Origin: Spirochaetaceae bacterium
Lineage (GTDB): Bacteria; Spirochaetota; Spirochaetia; Spirochaetales_E; Spirochaetaceae_B
Length of the DNA: 7,794 bases
NCBI GenBank assembly: GCA_003249275.1
Contig: QKJO01000002.1
Coordinates: 1-7,794 of the forward strand
Reading direction: 5' to 3'
In this document: in pieces, positions 6,581 through 7,794 of the stretch
How the letters are laid out: the number at the start of each line of letters is the position of its first letter
Numbering within the stretch: the first letter of the stretch is position 1
Program-made: the position numbers and the translations under genes
Notes under the pieces: generated by a model
Database searches by the model: none
Told to the model about the DNA's origin: nothing
Seen by the model: only the letters and a program-made list of their open reading frames with translations

Positions 6581-7263
6581 TGGATGACTGCAATAAGCTG
6601 ATAATTCCCGAGGTGGAAATTGATATGGATCTTCTTGAAAGAGATCCGGCAGCTTTTTCCTCGGATTTTGATCAGAAAGGCAGGCCTGCATCAGTAAGTC
6701 ATGTGTCCTGGGACACTTTCCCGGATAAACCGGAGGTCGGTATCCGCATCGGCTGGTGCAGAGATCTCCTTCTTTTGAAGTACTACGTGAAGGAAAGAGA
6801 GATTCTGGGTACCTTCACCCAGGACGGCAGCGATGTCTACAAAGACAGCTGTGTGGAAGTCTTTCTCTCTCCCGAGAATCGGGATTATTACTACAATTTT
6901 GAGTTCAACTGTCTTGGCAGCTGCCTGGCACAGGTCGGACCCGGCCGGAGTAACAGGAGTGTTACCGGTCCTGAGCTTTTATCGGAGCTCAAAAGAGTCC
7001 CTTCGGTAGGGCGGTCACCCTATCATCGGTATCATGAAGGTCTGGCGGGAGAGGCTGATGTCTGGAATCTTATGCTGGTTATACCCGCGTCACTTTTTTA
7101 CCGGGAAGACATCCAGAGTTTTCAGGGGATAAGGATGAGGGGAAATCTGTACAAATGCGGAGACGGCCTGGAAACACCCCACTATCTCAGCTGGAATCCC
7201 GTTTTAAGCGATGAGCCTGATTTTCACAGGCCCGAATACTTCGGAGAACTCTGGTTTTCCTGA
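6580..7263 (+). CDS. Stand-alone CBM9-like (DOMON-fold) protein
   Basis: This 227-residue protein resembles the carbohydrate-binding family 9-like proteins that consist of one beta-sandwich and nothing else. Supporting motifs are a Trp-rich early segment (VSWDTFPDKPEVGIRIGWC, about 42-60), YKDSCVEVFLSP (87-98) followed by YYYNFEFNCLG (103-113), and a C-terminal block with RGNLYKCGD, PHYLSWNPV and FHRPEYFGELWF. This end block is typical of the family. Some CBM9 modules of xylanases bind reducing sugar ends; the ligand of this lone form is not known. There is no signal peptide, so it is probably cytoplasmic. ATG 6580 overlaps the preceding stop codon (TGATG) and has GGTGG at 6570-6574 as a possible ribosome binding site. 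A GTG at 6571 would add MAL and overlap by ten bases; it remains possible. The downstream neighbour dtd converges, and no clear terminator separates them. Confidence 0.8.
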   Translation: MDDCNKLIIPEVEIDMDLLERDPAAFSSDFDQKGRPASVSHVSWDTFPDKPEVGIRIGWCRDLLLLKYYVKEREILGTFTQDGSDVYKDSCVEVFLSPENRDYYYNFEFNCLGSCLAQVGPGRSNRSVTGPELLSELKRVPSVGRSPYHRYHEGLAGEADVWNLMLVIPASLFYREDIQSFQGIRMRGNLYKCGDGLETPHYLSWNPVLSDEPDFHRPEYFGELWFS

Positions 7264-7318
7264 AATCGCAAATGCCGGGCCGAACCCCTCTGACTGCGGG
7301 AGCTTGTGCCTCTCTCTT

Positions 7319-7771
7319 CTACTCTCTGTTTCTGGTATCAATCACAATGGTCACCGGACCGTCATTACACAGACGGACCTGCATGTCCGCTCCGAATTCT
7401 CCTGTCATGACAGGTCTTCCACTTTTTCTGCCTATTTCTGCAACGAAGGCTTCATAGAGAGGAATAGCGGTATCGGGAGAAGCCGAAAAATTCAGGGAGG
7501 GTCTGTTCCCCTTTTTAGTGCTTGCAAAAAGGGTGAACTGACTCACAATCAGGAGAGATCCTTTCGTATCCATAATGGAAAGGTTCATTCTTTCCTGATC
7601 ATCTGTGAAAATCCTCATTTTTGAAATTTTCCCGGTCAACCACTCAATATCTTCATCCGTATCGTCGGGAGAGACACCCAGGAGGATCATCAGGCCGGGA
7701 CCGATGGCTCTTGTTTCACTTTTATTGATTGTAACGGAAGCTTCGCTGACTCTCTGGATAACGGCCCGCAT
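7319..7771 (-). CDS. dtd: D-aminoacyl-tRNA deacylase
   Basis: DTD is a cytoplasmic homodimer that hydrolyses D-amino acids wrongly attached to tRNA, and also Gly from mischarged tRNA-Ala, so it keeps D-residues out of translation. The 150-residue protein matches the family along its length: MRAVIQRVSEASVT at the N terminus, the active-site motif SQFTL (77-81), KGNRPS (87-92), and NDGPVT (136-141) with the Gly138-Pro139 pair that forms the chirality-selecting cis-peptide. Leu93 stands where many homologues have Phe after RPS, a mild change. The start is fixed by homology, yet no ribosome binding site is visible in the 23 bases upstream (AT-rich), which suggests coupling to an unseen upstream gene on the same strand. 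It converges on the CBM9-like gene with a 55-base gap; I see no terminator there. Confidence 0.96.
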   Translation of the reverse strand: MRAVIQRVSEASVTINKSETRAIGPGLMILLGVSPDDTDEDIEWLTGKISKMRIFTDDQERMNLSIMDTKGSLLIVSQFTLFASTKKGNRPSLNFSASPDTAIPLYEAFVAEIGRKSGRPVMTGEFGADMQVRLCNDGPVTIVIDTRNRE

Positions 7772-7794
7772 AATTATTTTAATGCAATCGCTTC

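Noticed and set aside
7264..7318. Bidirectional terminator between the convergent CBM9-like and dtd genes
   Set aside because: Only weak GC-rich pairings are found (around CCGGGCCG, 7274-7282) and neither strand has a T-run after them.
7211..7624. Plus-strand open frame of 137 codons across the CBM9-like end and dtd
   Set aside because: It overlaps a clearly conserved dtd on the minus strand and the end of the CBM9-like gene, and its product resembles nothing.
7774..7794. C-terminal end of a minus-strand gene (last codons before TAA at 7776-7774)
   Set aside because: Only six codons are in the window, too few to support a gene call; kept as a hypothesis in the dtd finding.

Overview
This window holds a bacterial heat-shock chaperone operon (grpE, dnaK, dnaJ), then a membrane-anchored Ser/Thr protein kinase, a pair of tightly packed accessory genes (an unrecognised 117-residue protein and a stand-alone CBM9-like protein), and a convergent dtd gene for D-aminoacyl-tRNA deacylase. 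Base composition is mixed (roughly half G+C inside genes, AT-rich between them). The wording of DnaK and GrpE, the grpE-dnaK-dnaJ order without an adjacent hrcA, and the type of kinase and CBM9-like protein suggest a free-living spirochaete (Spirochaetales). That assignment is an impression from sequence memory, not a computed phylogeny.

Layout. Bases 1-279 carry no gene. They are an AT-rich control region with several repeats, two possible sigma-70 promoters and, next to the grpE start, a long complementarity that could fold the ribosome binding site into a hairpin. No CIRCE operator is visible. grpE (280-945, GTG start), dnaK (1046-2953, ATG with a strong ribosome binding site) and dnaJ (3054-4172, GTG start) follow on the plus strand. 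Each is separated from the next by 100 bases. A perfect 24-base palindrome sits between dnaK and dnaJ, and a textbook intrinsic terminator ends the operon at 4189-4216.

The kinase gene (4251-6131) begins only 34 bases after that terminator and has no convincing promoter of its own. Its product has an intact catalytic domain, one membrane segment and an outer region of about 280 residues that looks like degenerate tandem beta-sandwich (PEGA-like) modules. A good sigma-70 promoter then precedes the 117-residue gene (6227-6580), whose stop codon overlaps the ATG of the CBM9-like gene (6580-7263). dtd lies on the minus strand (7319-7771) and converges on the CBM9-like gene across 55 bases.

Function together. 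DnaJ delivers clients to DnaK and stimulates its ATPase, and GrpE releases ADP, so the first three genes make a complete Hsp70 machine. The remaining genes are not obviously part of that pathway. DTD is a translation quality-control enzyme; the kinase is a probable envelope sensor; the CBM9-like pair has no assigned role. I see no mobile element, CRISPR array, tRNA or rRNA. The most unusual item is the candidate thermosensing leader in front of grpE.
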